The notes below the pieces were generated by a model. That model was not told the origin of the DNA. It did not search any database and saw only the letters and a list, made by a program, of their open reading frames with translations. Positions 1 to 11,638 of a stretch of 37,380 nucleotides of DNA are shown piece by piece. Source of the stretch: Pseudomonadota bacterium (GTDB lineage: Bacteria > Pseudomonadota > Gammaproteobacteria > Burkholderiales > Burkholderiaceae_E); assembly GCA_963204785.1 (NCBI GenBank), contig CAUJHG010000061.1, positions 1 to 37,380 of the forward strand, written 5' to 3'. The position numbers were made by a program, and so were the translations under genes. The stretch's first letter is position 1. Each line of letters starts with the position of its first letter.

Positions 1-296
1 CGGTGATGAAGGGCATGGTCAGGCGCCTGCGCGAGGCCGACCAGAAGATCGAGACGCTGGCCCTGCTCGACGTCTACGGGCGCGTGGCGCGGGTGCTGCT
101 CGACTTCTCCGAGCCGGTGGACGGGGAGCGCATCGTCAAGAACAAGCTGCCGCGCCAGGAGATCGCCAAGATGATCGGTGCGTCGCGCGAGATGGTGTCG
201 CGGGTGATGAAGGGCCTCGAGGTCGACGGCTACATCGTTGCGTTGCCCGAAGGCAAGCTGATGCTTCGCGAGAAGCTCACCGCCTATCTCAGCTGA
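1..296 (+). CDS. Crp/Fnr-family transcriptional regulator, C-terminal part (5' end outside window)
   Basis: The reading frame is open to the left edge and ends at the TGA at 294-296, so only about the last 97 residues are present. They carry a winged helix-turn-helix of the Crp/Fnr type: the recognition-helix region reads [17 protein letters not shown], followed by a wing around [13 protein letters not shown]. The cyclic-nucleotide-like sensor domain expected upstream is not in the window, so the ligand cannot be judged. The gene lies 13 bp before ftsK on the same strand. In E. coli a different regulator gene (lrp) occupies the position before ftsK. The family call is firm; the specific regulator is unknown. 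Confidence 0.85.
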   Translation, partial: VMKGMVRRLREADQKIETLALLDVYGRVARVLLDFSEPVDGERIVKNKLPRQEIAKMIGASREMVSRVMKGLEVDGYIVALPEGKLMLREKLTAYLS

Positions 297-309
297 GGGA
301 AGCCTCGCA

Positions 310-2685
310 GTGTCGCGCACTTCCGCTGCTGCGCTGACCGGCGAGCGCAGGACCTTCGCCGCCGGCTTCGGCCTGCCCGAACGGGCGGTGCAACTGCTGC
401 GCGAGACCGGCTGGATCCTGCGGATCGCGCTCGCGCTGTTCCTTGTGCTGATCCTCGTCACCTACGACAAGGCCGACCCGGGCTGGTCGCATGCCGTGGT
501 GACGCCCACGATCGAGAACGCAGGGGGGCGGGTCGGCGCCTGGTTCGCCGATCTGCTCCTGTATCTGTTCGGCGTTTCCTCCTACCTTCTGGTCGCCCTG
601 TGCGTGGCCAGCGTGGTTCGCGGCTATCGGCGGCTGCACCCGTCCGCGCTTGTCGCGGCGTCGGGCGAGGATGCGGAGGACATCGGTCGCTTCGCCTGGG
701 AACGCTGGCTCGGCTTCGGGGTGCTGCTGCTCGGCTGCGTCGGGCTCGAGTCGGCGCGTCTGCGCAGCCTCGGGGCAGAACTTCCGCTGGCTCCGGGCGG
801 AATCATCGGCGAACTGGTCAGTGAACCGCTGTTCGCATCCTTCGGGCCGATCGGCGCGACGATGGCGCTGCTCGTGGCGATCGCTGCCGGCTTCAGCCTC
901 TGGAGCGGCCTGTCCTGGCTGAGCATCTTCGAGCAGATCGGCCTCTTCCTCGAGACCGCGGGCAAGCGGCTCGCGCAGTCCTTCTCCGAGCGGCGCGACC
1001 GGCGCATCGGCGAGGTGGCCGCCACCGAGCGCAAGGGGCAGGTGGAGGAGCTGCGCAAGATCCTCGATGACGAGCCCGCGCCGGTGCGGATCCAGGCGCC
1101 GGTGCTCGAGGTCGAGCGTTCGAAGCGCGCCGAGGCCGAGCGCCAGGCCACGCTCTTCGTCGACCTGCCGGCGGACACCCAGCTGCCGCCGCTGTCGCTG
1201 CTGGACGTGCCTCCGGTCGCGCAGGAATCGGTGTCCCAGGAGACGCTCGAGTACACCTCGCGACTGATCGAGAAGAAGCTCGCCGACTTCAACGTCGCTG
1301 CCAACGTGGTCGCCGCCTACCCTGGGCCGGTGATCACCCGCTACGAGATCGATCCGGCCACCGGGATCAAGGGCAGCCAGATCGTGAACCTCGCCAAGGA
1401 CCTGGCGCGCGCGCTCTCGCTGGTGTCGCTGCGGGTGGTCGAAACCATCCCGGGAAAGAGCCTGATGGGGCTGGAGCTGCCGAATCCGCGCCGCCAGGCG
1501 GTCCGGCTCTCGGAGATCCTCGGCTCGCAGGTGTACGCCGACAGTGCCTCGCCGCTGACCATGGCGCTGGGCAAGGACATCGCCGGCCATCCGGTGGTGG
1601 CCGACCTGGCCAGGATGCCGCACCTGCTGGTGGCCGGCACCACCGGCTCGGGCAAGTCGGTGGGCATCAACGCGATGCTGCTGTCGCTGCTGTACAAGGC
1701 CGACCCTTCCGAGGTTCGCCTGATCCTGATCGACCCGAAGATGCTCGAGCTGGCGATGTACGAGGGTGTGCCGCATCTGCTCGCGCCGGTGGTCACCGAC
1801 ATGCGTCACGCGGGCAACGCGCTGAACTGGTGCGTTGCCGAGATGGAGCGCCGCTACCGGCTGATGAGCAAGCTGGGCGTGCGCAACCTGTCCGGCTACA
1901 ACGCCAGGATCGCCGAGGCCGAGAAGCGCGAAGAGCTGATTCCGAACCCGTTCTCGCTCACGCCCGACGCACCCGAGCCGCTGGGCCGTCTGCCGCAGGT
2001 GGTGGTCGTCATCGACGAACTCGCCGACCTGATGATGGTGGTGGGCAAGAAGGTCGAGGAGCTGATCGCCCGTCTGGCGCAGAAGGCACGCGCCGCAGGC
2101 ATCCACCTGATCCTCGCGACGCAGCGTCCGTCGGTCGATGTGATCACCGGGCTCATCAAGGCCAACATCCCGACCCGCATCGCGTTCCAGGTGTCCTCCA
2201 AGATCGACTCGCGCACCATCCTCGACCAGATGGGCGCGGAGTCGCTGCTGGGGCAGGGCGACATGCTCTACATGCCGCCGGGCACCGGGCTTCCGATGCG
2301 CGTGCACGGCGCTTTCGTGGCCGACGACGAGGTGCAGAAGGTCGTCGAGCACTGGCGCTCGCTGGGCGAGCCGCAGTATGTCGAGGGCATCCTCGAGGGC
2401 GGCGTTCCGGAGGAGGTGGATACCGGCAGCGCAGTGGGCTTCGGCGGACTGCAGCAGACGCTGGGCGAGGCCGGAGCCGGCGAGGCCGATCCGGTCTACG
2501 ACCAGGCAGTCGCGGTGGTGCTCGAGCACAAGCGCGCATCGATCTCGCTGGTGCAGCGTCACCTGCGCATCGGCTACAACCGCGCGGCGCGGCTTCTCGA
2601 GCAGATGGAGAAATCGGGGCTGGTGTCCGCGATGGCCACCAACGGCAACCGCGACATCCTCGTTCCCGGGACGCGGGAAGACTGA
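310..2685 (+). CDS. ftsK: DNA translocase FtsK
   Basis: Septum-anchored ATPase that pumps DNA and activates XerCD at dif during chromosome segregation (family knowledge). The 791-residue product has about four N-terminal membrane segments (roughly 37-53, 80-101, 133-148, 183-205), a short linker rather than the very long E. coli one, and a RecA-like motor. The motor has Walker [11 protein letters not shown] near 442-451 and Walker [12 protein letters not shown] near 562-572. The last 65 residues form the gamma winged-helix domain ([20 protein letters not shown]) that reads orientation sequences. The GTG at 310 is chosen because a GAGGGA element (295-300) lies about 10 bp upstream and the N-terminus then leads straight into the first membrane segment. 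It is followed by lolA, rarA and serS as in many beta- and gammaproteobacteria. Confidence 0.96.
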   Translation: MSRTSAAALTGERRTFAAGFGLPERAVQLLRETGWILRIALALFLVLILVTYDKADPGWSHAVVTPTIENAGGRVGAWFADLLLYLFGVSSYLLVALCVASVVRGYRRLHPSALVAASGEDAEDIGRFAWERWLGFGVLLLGCVGLESARLRSLGAELPLAPGGIIGELVSEPLFASFGPIGATMALLVAIAAGFSLWSGLSWLSIFEQIGLFLETAGKRLAQSFSERRDRRIGEVAATERKGQVEELRKILDDEPAPVRIQAPVLEVERSKRAEAERQATLFVDLPADTQLPPLSLLDVPPVAQESVSQETLEYTSRLIEKKLADFNVAANVVAAYPGPVITRYEIDPATGIKGSQIVNLAKDLARALSLVSLRVVETIPGKSLMGLELPNPRRQAVRLSEILGSQVYADSASPLTMALGKDIAGHPVVADLARMPHLLVAGTTGSGKSVGINAMLLSLLYKADPSEVRLILIDPKMLELAMYEGVPHLLAPVVTDMRHAGNALNWCVAEMERRYRLMSKLGVRNLSGYNARIAEAEKREELIPNPFSLTPDAPEPLGRLPQVVVVIDELADLMMVVGKKVEELIARLAQKARAAGIHLILATQRPSVDVITGLIKANIPTRIAFQVSSKIDSRTILDQMGAESLLGQGDMLYMPPGTGLPMRVHGAFVADDEVQKVVEHWRSLGEPQYVEGILEGGVPEEVDTGSAVGFGGLQQTLGEAGAGEADPVYDQAVAVVLEHKRASISLVQRHLRIGYNRAARLLEQMEKSGLVSAMATNGNRDILVPGTRED

Positions 2686-2718
2686 AGCGTGCGTCCTGTG
2701 CGAGGGCTGTCGGCGGTG

Positions 2719-3381
2719 ATGCCCGCGTTCCCGCGCAGGCGCTGGCTGCGCATGGGGCTGCGCATGCTGGTCGGTGGCTTCGCCATTCCCGCTGCCTTCG
2801 CGCCCGGCGTGGCCGCGGGCGCACAGAGCGCGATCGAACAGTTGCGGCGCTTCGTCGCCGAGACCCGCTCGGCGCGCGGCGAGTTCAGCCAGCACACGCT
2901 GCGCGGGCCCGGGCAGCGCGCCCAGAGCGCCCGTGGGCGCTTCGCCTTCTCGCGGCCGGGCCGCTTCCGCTGGGAGGTGCTCGAACCCTACGAGCAGCTG
3001 ATGGTCGCCGACGGCGAGCGCGTGTATTTCTACGACCACGACCTCGCGCAGGTCACGGTACGCAGGCTGGCGAATTCGCTGGGCGCCAGCCCGGCCGCGA
3101 TCCTGTTCGGCTCGAGCGACCTCGACAAGGATTTCGCGCTGACCGAAGCGGGCGAGGCGGACGGGTTGGCCTGGCTGGACGCGAAGCCCAGGAGCGCCGA
3201 CGCCGGCTTCGATGCGATCCGCATCGGCATGCGCGACGGCCTGCCCCAGGCGATGGAAGTGCGCGATGCCTTCGGCCGCACCACGGTGTTCGCCTTCGGC
3301 AGGCTCGAGCGCAATGCCGCGATTGCGCCTGAGCGCTTCCGCTTCGTCGTGCCCAAGGGCGCAGATCTGGTCGAGGAGTGA
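2719..3381 (+). CDS. lolA: Outer-membrane lipoprotein carrier protein LolA
   Basis: Periplasmic chaperone that takes lipoproteins from LolCDE to LolB. From the ATG at 2719 the product is 220 residues. It begins with an Arg-rich n-region (PRRRWLRMGLR), a hydrophobic core and a probable cleavage site after VAAGA. The mature domain shows the family sequence SARGEFSQHTLRG, the GRFAFSRPGRFRWEV strand pair and YEQLMVADGERVYFYD. A GTG at 2689, in the same frame with GGAAG upstream, would add ten residues and cannot be excluded. It follows ftsK by 33 bp (3 bp if the GTG is used) and its stop codon lies within the ribosome-binding region of the next gene, so the block is probably co-transcribed. Confidence 0.92.
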   Translation: MPAFPRRRWLRMGLRMLVGGFAIPAAFAPGVAAGAQSAIEQLRRFVAETRSARGEFSQHTLRGPGQRAQSARGRFAFSRPGRFRWEVLEPYEQLMVADGERVYFYDHDLAQVTVRRLANSLGASPAAILFGSSDLDKDFALTEAGEADGLAWLDAKPRSADAGFDAIRIGMRDGLPQAMEVRDAFGRTTVFAFGRLERNAAIAPERFRFVVPKGADLVEE

Positions 3382-3383
3382 TC

Positions 3384-4529
3384 GTGCAAGGCTCGCCGCT
3401 GCCATGGACGCGCAGCGTCAGTCCTGCGCCGGCCGCACCGGGCGCCCCGCTCGCTGCGGTCGACACTCCGGCGCTGCTGCTCGACCTGGACGCCTTCGAC
3501 GCGAACCTCGCGGCGGTGCACGCCCTCGTCGCTGCGCACGGGGTGCGGCTGCGCGCCCACGGCAAGGCGCACAAGTGCTCGGAGATCGGGCGCAGGCAGG
3601 TCGCCGCAGGCTCGGTCGGGCTGTGCTGCCAGAAGGTCGGCGCGGCCGAGGTCTTCGCTCGCGCCGGGATCGACGACCTGCTCGTCAGCAACGTGATCGT
3701 CGGCGAGTCCAAGGCGCGCCGGCTCGCCGCGCTCGCGCGCGACGCACGGATCGGGGTGTGCGTGGACTCATCGCTGCAGGTGGCGCAACTCGGCAGCGCC
3801 GCGCGCGAGGCGGGCGCCACCCTGGAGCTGCTGATCGAGATCGACGCAGGGATGCCGCGCTGCGGAGTGGGCGAGCCGGACGAAGCGGTCGCCCTGGCGC
3901 GGGAGATCGCCGCCCACCGGCCCTGGCTCCTGCTGCGCGGGCTGCAGGCCTACCAGGGGCGCGCGCAGCACCTGCGCACCCCGGCGCAGCGTGAGGCTGC
4001 GATCGCGCAGGCGGCAGCGCGGGTGGCCCGCTTCCGGGCCGCGCTGCAGGCCGCCGGGCACGCGTGCGCCGAAGTCACCGGCGGCGGCACCGGCAGCTAC
4101 CCGCTGGAGCTCGCCACCGGCGCCTGGACCGAGGTGCAGCCCGGGTCCTACGTGCTGATGGACGCGGACTACGCGGCCAACGAGCCACAGCCTGGCGCTC
4201 CGGTCCTGCGCCAGGCGCTCGAAGTGCTCTGCACCGTGATCACGGTGCGCCCTTCGCACGCGGTGCTCGACGCGGGCCTGAAGGCCTTCGCGACCGACAG
4301 CGGGCTGCCGGTGTCCTGCGAGGCAGGCTGGACGGTGCGTGGACTGTCCGATGAACACACGGTGCTCGTCCCCGGACCCGATGCCTCACCCTTGCAGGTG
4401 GGCGCGAAGCTGCGGCTGATTCCCGGACACTGCGACCCCACGGTCAACCTGCACGACTGGATCGTCGCGCATCGCGCCGGGCGCGTGCAGGCGGTGTGGC
4501 CGGTCGACGCGCGCGGCGCGATGTCCTGA
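3384..4529 (+). CDS. D-threonine aldolase / 3-hydroxy-D-aspartate aldolase family PLP enzyme
   Basis: Fold-type III PLP enzyme (alanine-racemase-like N-terminus) of the DSD1/D-threonine-aldolase group, which cleaves D-beta-hydroxy amino acids to glycine plus an aldehyde or glyoxylate, or dehydrates D-serine. Seen: the opening strand VDTPALLLDLDAFDANL, the PLP-lysine region RAHGKAHK, the glycine-rich phosphate-binding stretch EVTGGGTGSYPLE, and near the end PGHCDPTVNLHD, whose His/Cys/Asp region binds the divalent metal in this family. The GTG at 3384 is preferred because GAGGAG (3373-3378) is 5 bp upstream; a GTG at 3378 overlapping the lolA stop is the alternative. The gene interrupts the usual lolA-rarA adjacency. 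The substrate cannot be told from sequence alone. Confidence 0.82.
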   Translation: MQGSPLPWTRSVSPAPAAPGAPLAAVDTPALLLDLDAFDANLAAVHALVAAHGVRLRAHGKAHKCSEIGRRQVAAGSVGLCCQKVGAAEVFARAGIDDLLVSNVIVGESKARRLAALARDARIGVCVDSSLQVAQLGSAAREAGATLELLIEIDAGMPRCGVGEPDEAVALAREIAAHRPWLLLRGLQAYQGRAQHLRTPAQREAAIAQAAARVARFRAALQAAGHACAEVTGGGTGSYPLELATGAWTEVQPGSYVLMDADYAANEPQPGAPVLRQALEVLCTVITVRPSHAVLDAGLKAFATDSGLPVSCEAGWTVRGLSDEHTVLVPGPDASPLQVGAKLRLIPGHCDPTVNLHDWIVAHRAGRVQAVWPVDARGAMS

Positions 4530-4554
4530 AGGCGCGCCAGGCGAGCAGCCCGCG

Positions 4555-5976
4555 ATGAGCGCTTCCGACCCGACCCAGCCGGATCTGCTCGGCGGTGCAG
4601 GCAGCACCGCTGCCGCAGCCACGCCGCCGATCGGCGCTCCGTTGGCCGAGCGCATGCGCCCGCGCAGCCTGGACGAGGTGGTCGGCCAGTCGCATCTGGT
4701 CGGCCCGGGCAAGCCGCTGCGCGTCGCTTTCGAGACCGGCCGGCCGCACTCGATGATCTTCTGGGGGCCGCCCGGCGTGGGCAAGACCACGCTGGCACGG
4801 CTGATGGCCGACGCCTTCGCCGCCCAGTTCATCGTGATCTCGGCAGTGCTCGGCGGCGTCAAGGACATCCGCGACGCGGTGGCCGCGGCGCACAGGGCGC
4901 GCGAGCAGGGCAGGGCGACCATCCTGTTCGTCGACGAGGTGCACCGCTTCAACAAGGCGCAGCAGGACGCCTTCCTGCCCCACGTCGAGAGCGGGCTCTT
5001 CACCTTCATCGGCGCGACCACCGAGAATCCGTCCTTCGAGGTCAACGGGGCGCTGCTCTCGCGGGCGCGCGTGTACGTGCTGCAGCCCCTCAGCCCCGAC
5101 GAGATGGCGCAACTGTTCGAGCGTGCGCTCGCGCGGCTTGCCGAGCCGCAGGCCGATGGGCAGCCGCTGCTGCCGGCGCCGCGCTTCGAGGCGAGCGCCC
5201 GCGAGCGGCTGATCGGCTGGAGCGACGGCGACGCGCGCCGGCTGATCAACGCGATCGAGGTGGTTGCCGAGGCGGCGCGCGCGCAGCAGCGCGAGGAGGT
5301 CGACGCCGGCTACCTGGAGCAGGCGCTCAGCCAGAACCTGCGTCGCTTCGACAAGGGCGGCGAGGCTTTCCACGACCAGATCTCCGCGCTGCACAAGACG
5401 GTGCGCGGCTCGCACCCGGACGCCGCGCTGTACTGGCTGTGCCGGATGCTCGACGGCGGCGCGGACCCGCGCTACCTCGCGCGCCGGATCATCCGGATGG
5501 CGGTCGAGGACGTGGGGCTCGCCGACCCGCGGGCGCTGCAGCTCGCACTGGACGCCGCCGAGGTCTACGAGCGGCTGGGCTCGCCCGAAGGCGAGCTGGC
5601 GCTGGCCGAGGCGGTCGTCTACCTGTCGTGTGCCGCGAAGTCCAACGCGGTCTACACCGCGTACAAGGCCGCGCGCGAGTTCGTCAAGACCCACGGCTCC
5701 GACCCGGTGCCCCTTCACCTGCGCAACGCGCCCACGCGCCTGATGAAGGAACTGGGCTACGGCCACGCCTACCGCTACGCGCAGGACGAGCCGCACGGCT
5801 ACGCCGCCGGCGAGACCTACATGCCCCAGGGTCTCGACGAGCCTGCGTTCTACCGCCCGGTGGAGCGGGGCCTGGAGCTGAAGATCCGCGAGAAGCTGGA
5901 GCGGCTGCGCGCCCTGGACGCGGCTGCGCAGCACACCGGCGGTTCGGCTGCCTCGGGCCGGCGCGACGAACGCTGA
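4555..5976 (+). CDS. rarA: Replication-associated recombination protein A (RarA/MgsA AAA+ ATPase)
   Basis: AAA+ ATPase of the RarA/MgsA/WRNIP1 family, acting at stalled replication forks together with SSB and RecA. The 473-residue length is close to the usual 440-450 plus a short variable N-terminus. Walker A GPPGVGKTTLA lies near 71-81, Walker B ILFVDEVHRF near 122-131, and GATTENPSFEV contains sensor 1. The C-terminal oligomerisation domain begins around FDKGGEAFHDQISALHKT and includes RRIIRMAVEDVGLADPRAL, highly typical of the family. The ATG at 4555 follows the aldolase gene by 25 bp. The neighbouring serS completes the ftsK-lolA-rarA-serS order. Confidence 0.96.
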   Translation: MSASDPTQPDLLGGAGSTAAAATPPIGAPLAERMRPRSLDEVVGQSHLVGPGKPLRVAFETGRPHSMIFWGPPGVGKTTLARLMADAFAAQFIVISAVLGGVKDIRDAVAAAHRAREQGRATILFVDEVHRFNKAQQDAFLPHVESGLFTFIGATTENPSFEVNGALLSRARVYVLQPLSPDEMAQLFERALARLAEPQADGQPLLPAPRFEASARERLIGWSDGDARRLINAIEVVAEAARAQQREEVDAGYLEQALSQNLRRFDKGGEAFHDQISALHKTVRGSHPDAALYWLCRMLDGGADPRYLARRIIRMAVEDVGLADPRALQLALDAAEVYERLGSPEGELALAEAVVYLSCAAKSNAVYTAYKAAREFVKTHGSDPVPLHLRNAPTRLMKELGYGHAYRYAQDEPHGYAAGETYMPQGLDEPAFYRPVERGLELKIREKLERLRALDAAAQHTGGSAASGRRDER

Positions 5977-6000
5977 GCGGGCAGGCGCACTGCGCGCAGC

Positions 6001-8064
<2,064 letters not shown>

Positions 8065-8125
8065 CCACGAATCTCCAAGGCCGCCACGAAGGGGAAGGTA
8101 CAACGCAGCGGCCTTCCCGTGTTCG

Positions 8126-8154
8126 AGCGCGGGTCGCCGAAGATCTGGTAGACT
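8126..8154 (+). promoter_or_regulatory. Probable tRNA-Ser promoter
   Basis: TGGTAGACT at 8147-8154 is an extended -10 element whose hexamer TAGACT lies 17 bp before the first tRNA base. No good -35 is visible around 8126-8131. The position directly before the tRNA supports it. Confidence 0.4.
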
Positions 8155-8170
8155 CTCGCGCTTCGATCGC

Positions 8171-8262
<92 letters not shown>

Positions 8263-8286
8263 GATCCGGCACTCACCCAGCTTTCG

Positions 8287-8308
8287 GGGCAGCCCGCCAG
8301 GGCTGCCC
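8287..8308 (+). terminator. Hairpin downstream of tRNA-Ser, possible terminator
   Basis: A perfect 9-bp stem, GGGCAGCCC and GGGCTGCCC, with loop GCCA begins 26 bp after the tRNA. It has no U-run on the plus strand, so it may instead be a processing or Rho-assisted end. It is also downstream of the leftward epimerase gene, which ends at 8379. Confidence 0.35.
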
Positions 8309-8378
8309 GCTCGAGTGCCCGCCCGCGCATGAGTCGTGCACGGAGGCCGGCCCGCCGAAAGATCGGAACGCCACCCCT

Positions 8379-9353
8379 TCAGTGACGGCCGGGCATCGAC
8401 CCCCGAGCCAGGACGCGGTCGAAGTACTCGATGGTGCGGACGAGGCCCTCTTCGAGCGTGGTTCGTGCGCTCCAGCCGAGCAGCTCCCTCGCCCGGCTCG
8501 TGTCGGGCCTGCGCCTGCGCGGATCGTCCGGTGGAAGCGGCCGGCGCACGATCGGCGAGCGCGAATTGGCCAGCCGGACGACGCACTGCGCGAGTTCGAG
8601 CATCGTGAACTCCGCTTCGTTGCCGAGGTTGATCGGTCCGGTCACGTGCCTGCCCGATCCCATCATCAGCATCATGCCCTCGACGAGATCGCCCACGTAG
8701 CAGAACGAGCGCGTCTGCAGCCCATCCCCGTACAGGGTGATGGGCTGGTCGTTCAGAGCCTGCACGATGAAGTTCGAGACCACACGGCCGTCGTCACGGT
8801 GCATCCGCGGACCGTAGGTGTTGAAGATCCGCCCCACCTTTATCTCCAGTGCGTGCTGCCGGTGATAGTCGAAGAACAGCGTCTCGGCGCAGCGCTTGCC
8901 CTCGTCGTAGCACGCCCGGGGACCGATCGGATTGGCGTGCCCCCAGTAGTCCTCGCGCTGCGGGTGCACCTCGGGATCGCCGTACACCTCGCTGGTCGAT
9001 GCCTGGAAGATCCTGGCCTTCAGGCGCTTGGCCAGCCCGAGCATGTTGATCGCCCCGTGCACGCAGGTCTTGGTCGTCTGCACCGGATCGTTCTGGTAGT
9101 GGATCGGCGAGGCCGGGCACGCAAGGTTGTAGATCTGGTCGACTTCCACGTACAGCGGGAAGGTCACGTCGTGGCGCAGCAGCTCGAAGCGCGGATGCCC
9201 GAGCAGGTGCGCGATGTTCGCCTTGCCACCGGTGAAGAAGTTGTCGACGCACAGCACCTCGTCGCCGCGCCCGATCAGCGCGTCGCAGAGATGCGAGCCC
9301 AGGAAGCCGGCGCCTCCCGTCACGAGCACCCGTTGCGTGTCCTTGCTTCTCAT
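8379..9353 (-). CDS. UDP-glucuronate decarboxylase (UDP-xylose synthase)-like NAD-dependent epimerase
   Basis: Extended short-chain dehydrogenase that makes a nucleotide-sugar precursor for surface polysaccharide. The 324 residues start with the NAD site [11 protein letters not shown] (residues 11-21). [16 protein letters not shown], the STSEVYGDP strand with its catalytic Ser/Thr, and the active-site YDEGKR (YxxxK with a glutamate) are hallmarks of UDP-xylose synthases rather than UDP-galactose epimerases. [11 protein letters not shown] and [14 protein letters not shown] are also typical. ATG at 9353 gives the normal length. No glycosyltransferase or polysaccharide genes adjoin it, so the end product is unknown. 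The substrate call is by family resemblance. Confidence 0.85.
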   Translation of the reverse strand: MRSKDTQRVLVTGGAGFLGSHLCDALIGRGDEVLCVDNFFTGGKANIAHLLGHPRFELLRHDVTFPLYVEVDQIYNLACPASPIHYQNDPVQTTKTCVHGAINMLGLAKRLKARIFQASTSEVYGDPEVHPQREDYWGHANPIGPRACYDEGKRCAETLFFDYHRQHALEIKVGRIFNTYGPRMHRDDGRVVSNFIVQALNDQPITLYGDGLQTRSFCYVGDLVEGMMLMMGSGRHVTGPINLGNEAEFTMLELAQCVVRLANSRSPIVRRPLPPDDPRRRRPDTSRARELLGWSARTTLEEGLVRTIEYFDRVLARGSMPGRH

Positions 9354-9547
9354 TGCCGTCTGCCAGTAAGGCGCCCTTCGCTCTGCGCTGCAGGAGACTT
9401 GCAGGCGCAGCTCAAGCCTTGTGCGGGTGCGGGTGAAACGCCCCTCTCGCGCGATGACGAAGTCGTCCGCGCCTGCGCCTTGCTCCTGCGCCGATCTCGA
9501 TGGCGTGCCGAACGCGCGGCGCCCGGAACGTTTCCGAACCCGTCCGA

Positions 9548-9577
9548 TTGACGGCTGGCGAAGCCGAAGCCGAGAAT
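9548..9577 (+). promoter_or_regulatory. Possible promoter of the crotonase-urea transporter pair
   Basis: TTGACG (9548-9553) and GAGAAT (9572-9577) are separated by 18 bp, matching 5 of 6 and 4 of 6 sigma-70 positions. A start near 9584 would give a leader of about 56 nt before the crotonase ATG. The rest of the 286-bp divergent gap after the epimerase gene shows nothing clear. Confidence 0.4.
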
Positions 9578-9639
9578 CCGCGGTCTCATCCCGAAACCCC
9601 TGGCGCGCGCGCCATCACCCCAGCAGAGGATTGACGCAG

Positions 9640-10524
9640 ATGTCGGATGACGTGGTCAAGTACGAGAAGAACGGGCGGATCGCGACGATCACGCTCAACA
9701 GGCCCGAGAAGTACAACACGCTGCGCCGGGAGGTCATCCACGGGCTGGAAGCCGCGCTGCGCGAGGCCAACCGCGACAACTCGGTGCGCGTGATCGTGCT
9801 GCAGGGCGCGGGCGACAGCTTCTGCGGTGGGTTCGACTTCTCCAACGGGCTGGAGCACTACGAGGGGATCAGGGAGGAGAACTACGACCCCGGCATGGAC
9901 GTCTACAACGTCGCGAATGCCTACACCAGCTACATCACGACCTTCATGGGGCTGTGGCGCGGCCTGAAGCCGACCATCGCGAAGGTGCACGGGTACTGCG
10001 TCGGCGGAGGGTCGGAGCTCGCCCTGTGCGCCGACATCGTCATCGCCTCGGACGACGCGCGAATCGGGACGCCGTATTCGCGCGTCTGGGGCTGTCACCT
10101 GACCGGCATGTGGGTCTATCGGCTCGGCCTGGCCAAGGCGAAGTACTACGCGCTCACGGGGGAGTGGATCAGCGGCAGGGAGGCGGCCGAGATCGAGCTG
10201 ATCAACTTCTCATATCCGCTCGAGGAGCTCGATGATCGCGTCCAGGCACTGGCCGAGAAGCTGGCCGGGATCCCGCTGACGCAGCTCTCGGCGATGAAGC
10301 TGATCGTCAACCAGGCCTACGACAACATGGGGCTGCAGGGCACGCAGACGCTCGGGCCCATCCTCGACGGGATCATGCGTAACACGCCCGATGGGCGCGC
10401 CTTCGTGCGCCACGCGCGCGACAAGGGAGTCAAGAGCGCGGTGACCGAGCGGGATCGCCCGTTCGGCGACTACAGCCAGGGACCGACTGCAGACCAGCCG
10501 CGCAAGCGCAGCCGCAAGGGGTGA
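9640..10524 (+). CDS. Enoyl-CoA hydratase/isomerase (crotonase) family protein
   Basis: The 294-residue crotonase begins MSDDVVKYEKNGRIATITLNR with AGAGGA 9 bp upstream of the ATG. The open frame extends further back, but without a ribosome-binding site or homologous sequence. The oxyanion-hole regions are GAGDSFCGGFDF (about 57-68) and GYCVGGGSELALCADI (about 118-133). Compared with rat mitochondrial enoyl-CoA hydratase, the first catalytic glutamate (GGxE) is present in GGGSEL. The second (PE) is replaced by tyrosine in IGTPYSRVWG. This suggests an isomerase, hydrolase or lyase activity instead of, or beside, classical hydration. The stop overlaps the start of the urea-transporter gene. The reaction is not assignable. 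Confidence 0.85.
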   Translation: MSDDVVKYEKNGRIATITLNRPEKYNTLRREVIHGLEAALREANRDNSVRVIVLQGAGDSFCGGFDFSNGLEHYEGIREENYDPGMDVYNVANAYTSYITTFMGLWRGLKPTIAKVHGYCVGGGSELALCADIVIASDDARIGTPYSRVWGCHLTGMWVYRLGLAKAKYYALTGEWISGREAAEIELINFSYPLEELDDRVQALAEKLAGIPLTQLSAMKLIVNQAYDNMGLQGTQTLGPILDGIMRNTPDGRAFVRHARDKGVKSAVTERDRPFGDYSQGPTADQPRKRSRKG

Positions 10525-11510
10525 GGTCGCAGCCTGCGGACCGCGTTCGTGGCCTGGCGCGACGACTGCCGAAGCTCGCCGACCAGGCCCTGCGCGGTCT
10601 TGGCCAGGTGATGTTCCAGGACGCGCGCCTCGCGGGCCTGCTGTTCCTCGCCGCGATCGCCGTCGAATCGCTGGCGCTTGCCGCGGCAGCGCTCGCTGGA
10701 AGCGTCGCGGCAAGCTGTCTGGCGAGCGCTGTGCGCGCGGACCGCGGCTTGCTGCGGGCAGGGATGTTCGGCTTCAACGGTGCGCTGTCCGCGCTCGCAA
10801 TGATCCACTTCCTGGCGCCGGGCTCGCCGGCCTGGGCCATGGCGATCCTCGCATCGTGCGGCTCGACGATCCTGATGCTTGCGCTGACGGCAGGCCTGGC
10901 CCGCTGGAAGCTGCCGGCACTGACCGCACCCTTCGTCCTCACCACGCTGGCCGCGCTGCTGGCGAGCGCGCACCTCGGGGGCTTGCTGACGGCCCATCGG
11001 GCCGAGGCGGGGGCGTCGTCCGCGGTCGCGGCGCCGGACGGGGCGATCAGCGCTGCGACGCTGGGCGAGGGCGTGCTCAATGGCGTTGCGCAGGTCTTCT
11101 TCCTCGGCAACCCGGTCAGCGGGCTGCTGCTGGTCGCCGGGCTGCTGGCGGCCTCCCGCCGGGCGTCGGCTGCGGCGCTCATGGGCTCGCTGATCGGGTT
11201 CCTGGCGGGCCGGGCGATGGGCGCGCCGGAAGCCGAACTGCGCGCGGGCGCGTTCGGGTTCAACAGCGCCCTGTGCGCGATCGCCCTGGCCAGTGTGCTT
11301 CTTGTCCCGGGAAGGCGGGCGCAGGTCCACGCGCTGCTTGCGGCGGTGCTTGCGCCCTTCGTGGGGGTGGGCTGCTCCGCCGCGCTCGGGGCGCTGGGCC
11401 TGCCCGCGCTCACGCTGCCCTTCGTGCTGACCACCTGGACCTTCCTGCTCCTTGATCGATTCGTGCCCGCGGAGGCCGCGCTCACGGACGGTCGCGACGC
11501 TCGCGCTTGA
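10521..11510 (+). CDS. Urea transporter (UT family)
   Basis: Polytopic inner-membrane channel for urea. The protein has two homologous halves, each with the family repeat: GMFGFNGALSALA with LPALTAPFVLTT in the first half, and GAFGFNSALCAIA with LPALTLPFVLTT in the second half. The LPxxTxPF motif lines the selectivity filter in known UT structures. Before the first membrane span lies an amphipathic GQVMFQ segment, typical of the family. This argues for an upstream start and supports the GTG at 10521, which overlaps the crotonase stop (GTGA) and implies translational coupling. No urease genes are in the window, so use of the urea, or a different small amide substrate, is open. Confidence 0.85.
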   Translation: MRSQPADRVRGLARRLPKLADQALRGLGQVMFQDARLAGLLFLAAIAVESLALAAAALAGSVAASCLASAVRADRGLLRAGMFGFNGALSALAMIHFLAPGSPAWAMAILASCGSTILMLALTAGLARWKLPALTAPFVLTTLAALLASAHLGGLLTAHRAEAGASSAVAAPDGAISAATLGEGVLNGVAQVFFLGNPVSGLLLVAGLLAASRRASAAALMGSLIGFLAGRAMGAPEAELRAGAFGFNSALCAIALASVLLVPGRRAQVHALLAAVLAPFVGVGCSAALGALGLPALTLPFVLTTWTFLLLDRFVPAEAALTDGRDARA

Positions 11511-11638
11511 CCCCGCCAAGGCGGATGATGCAGGCTCGTCGAGGTGCGCGGGGTGACCTCCCGATGGGAATGCAGCGCGCCGGGCAGTCGGCCGCGTCGG
11601 CCGAAGCGCCCAGTGAATCCTTCAGCAGGAGACCGAAG

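Noticed and set aside
289..3405. Very long minus-strand open frame opposite ftsK and lolA
   Set aside because: His/Arg/Gln-rich composition typical of an antisense shadow of GC-rich genes; no recognisable domain, and both plus-strand genes are certain.
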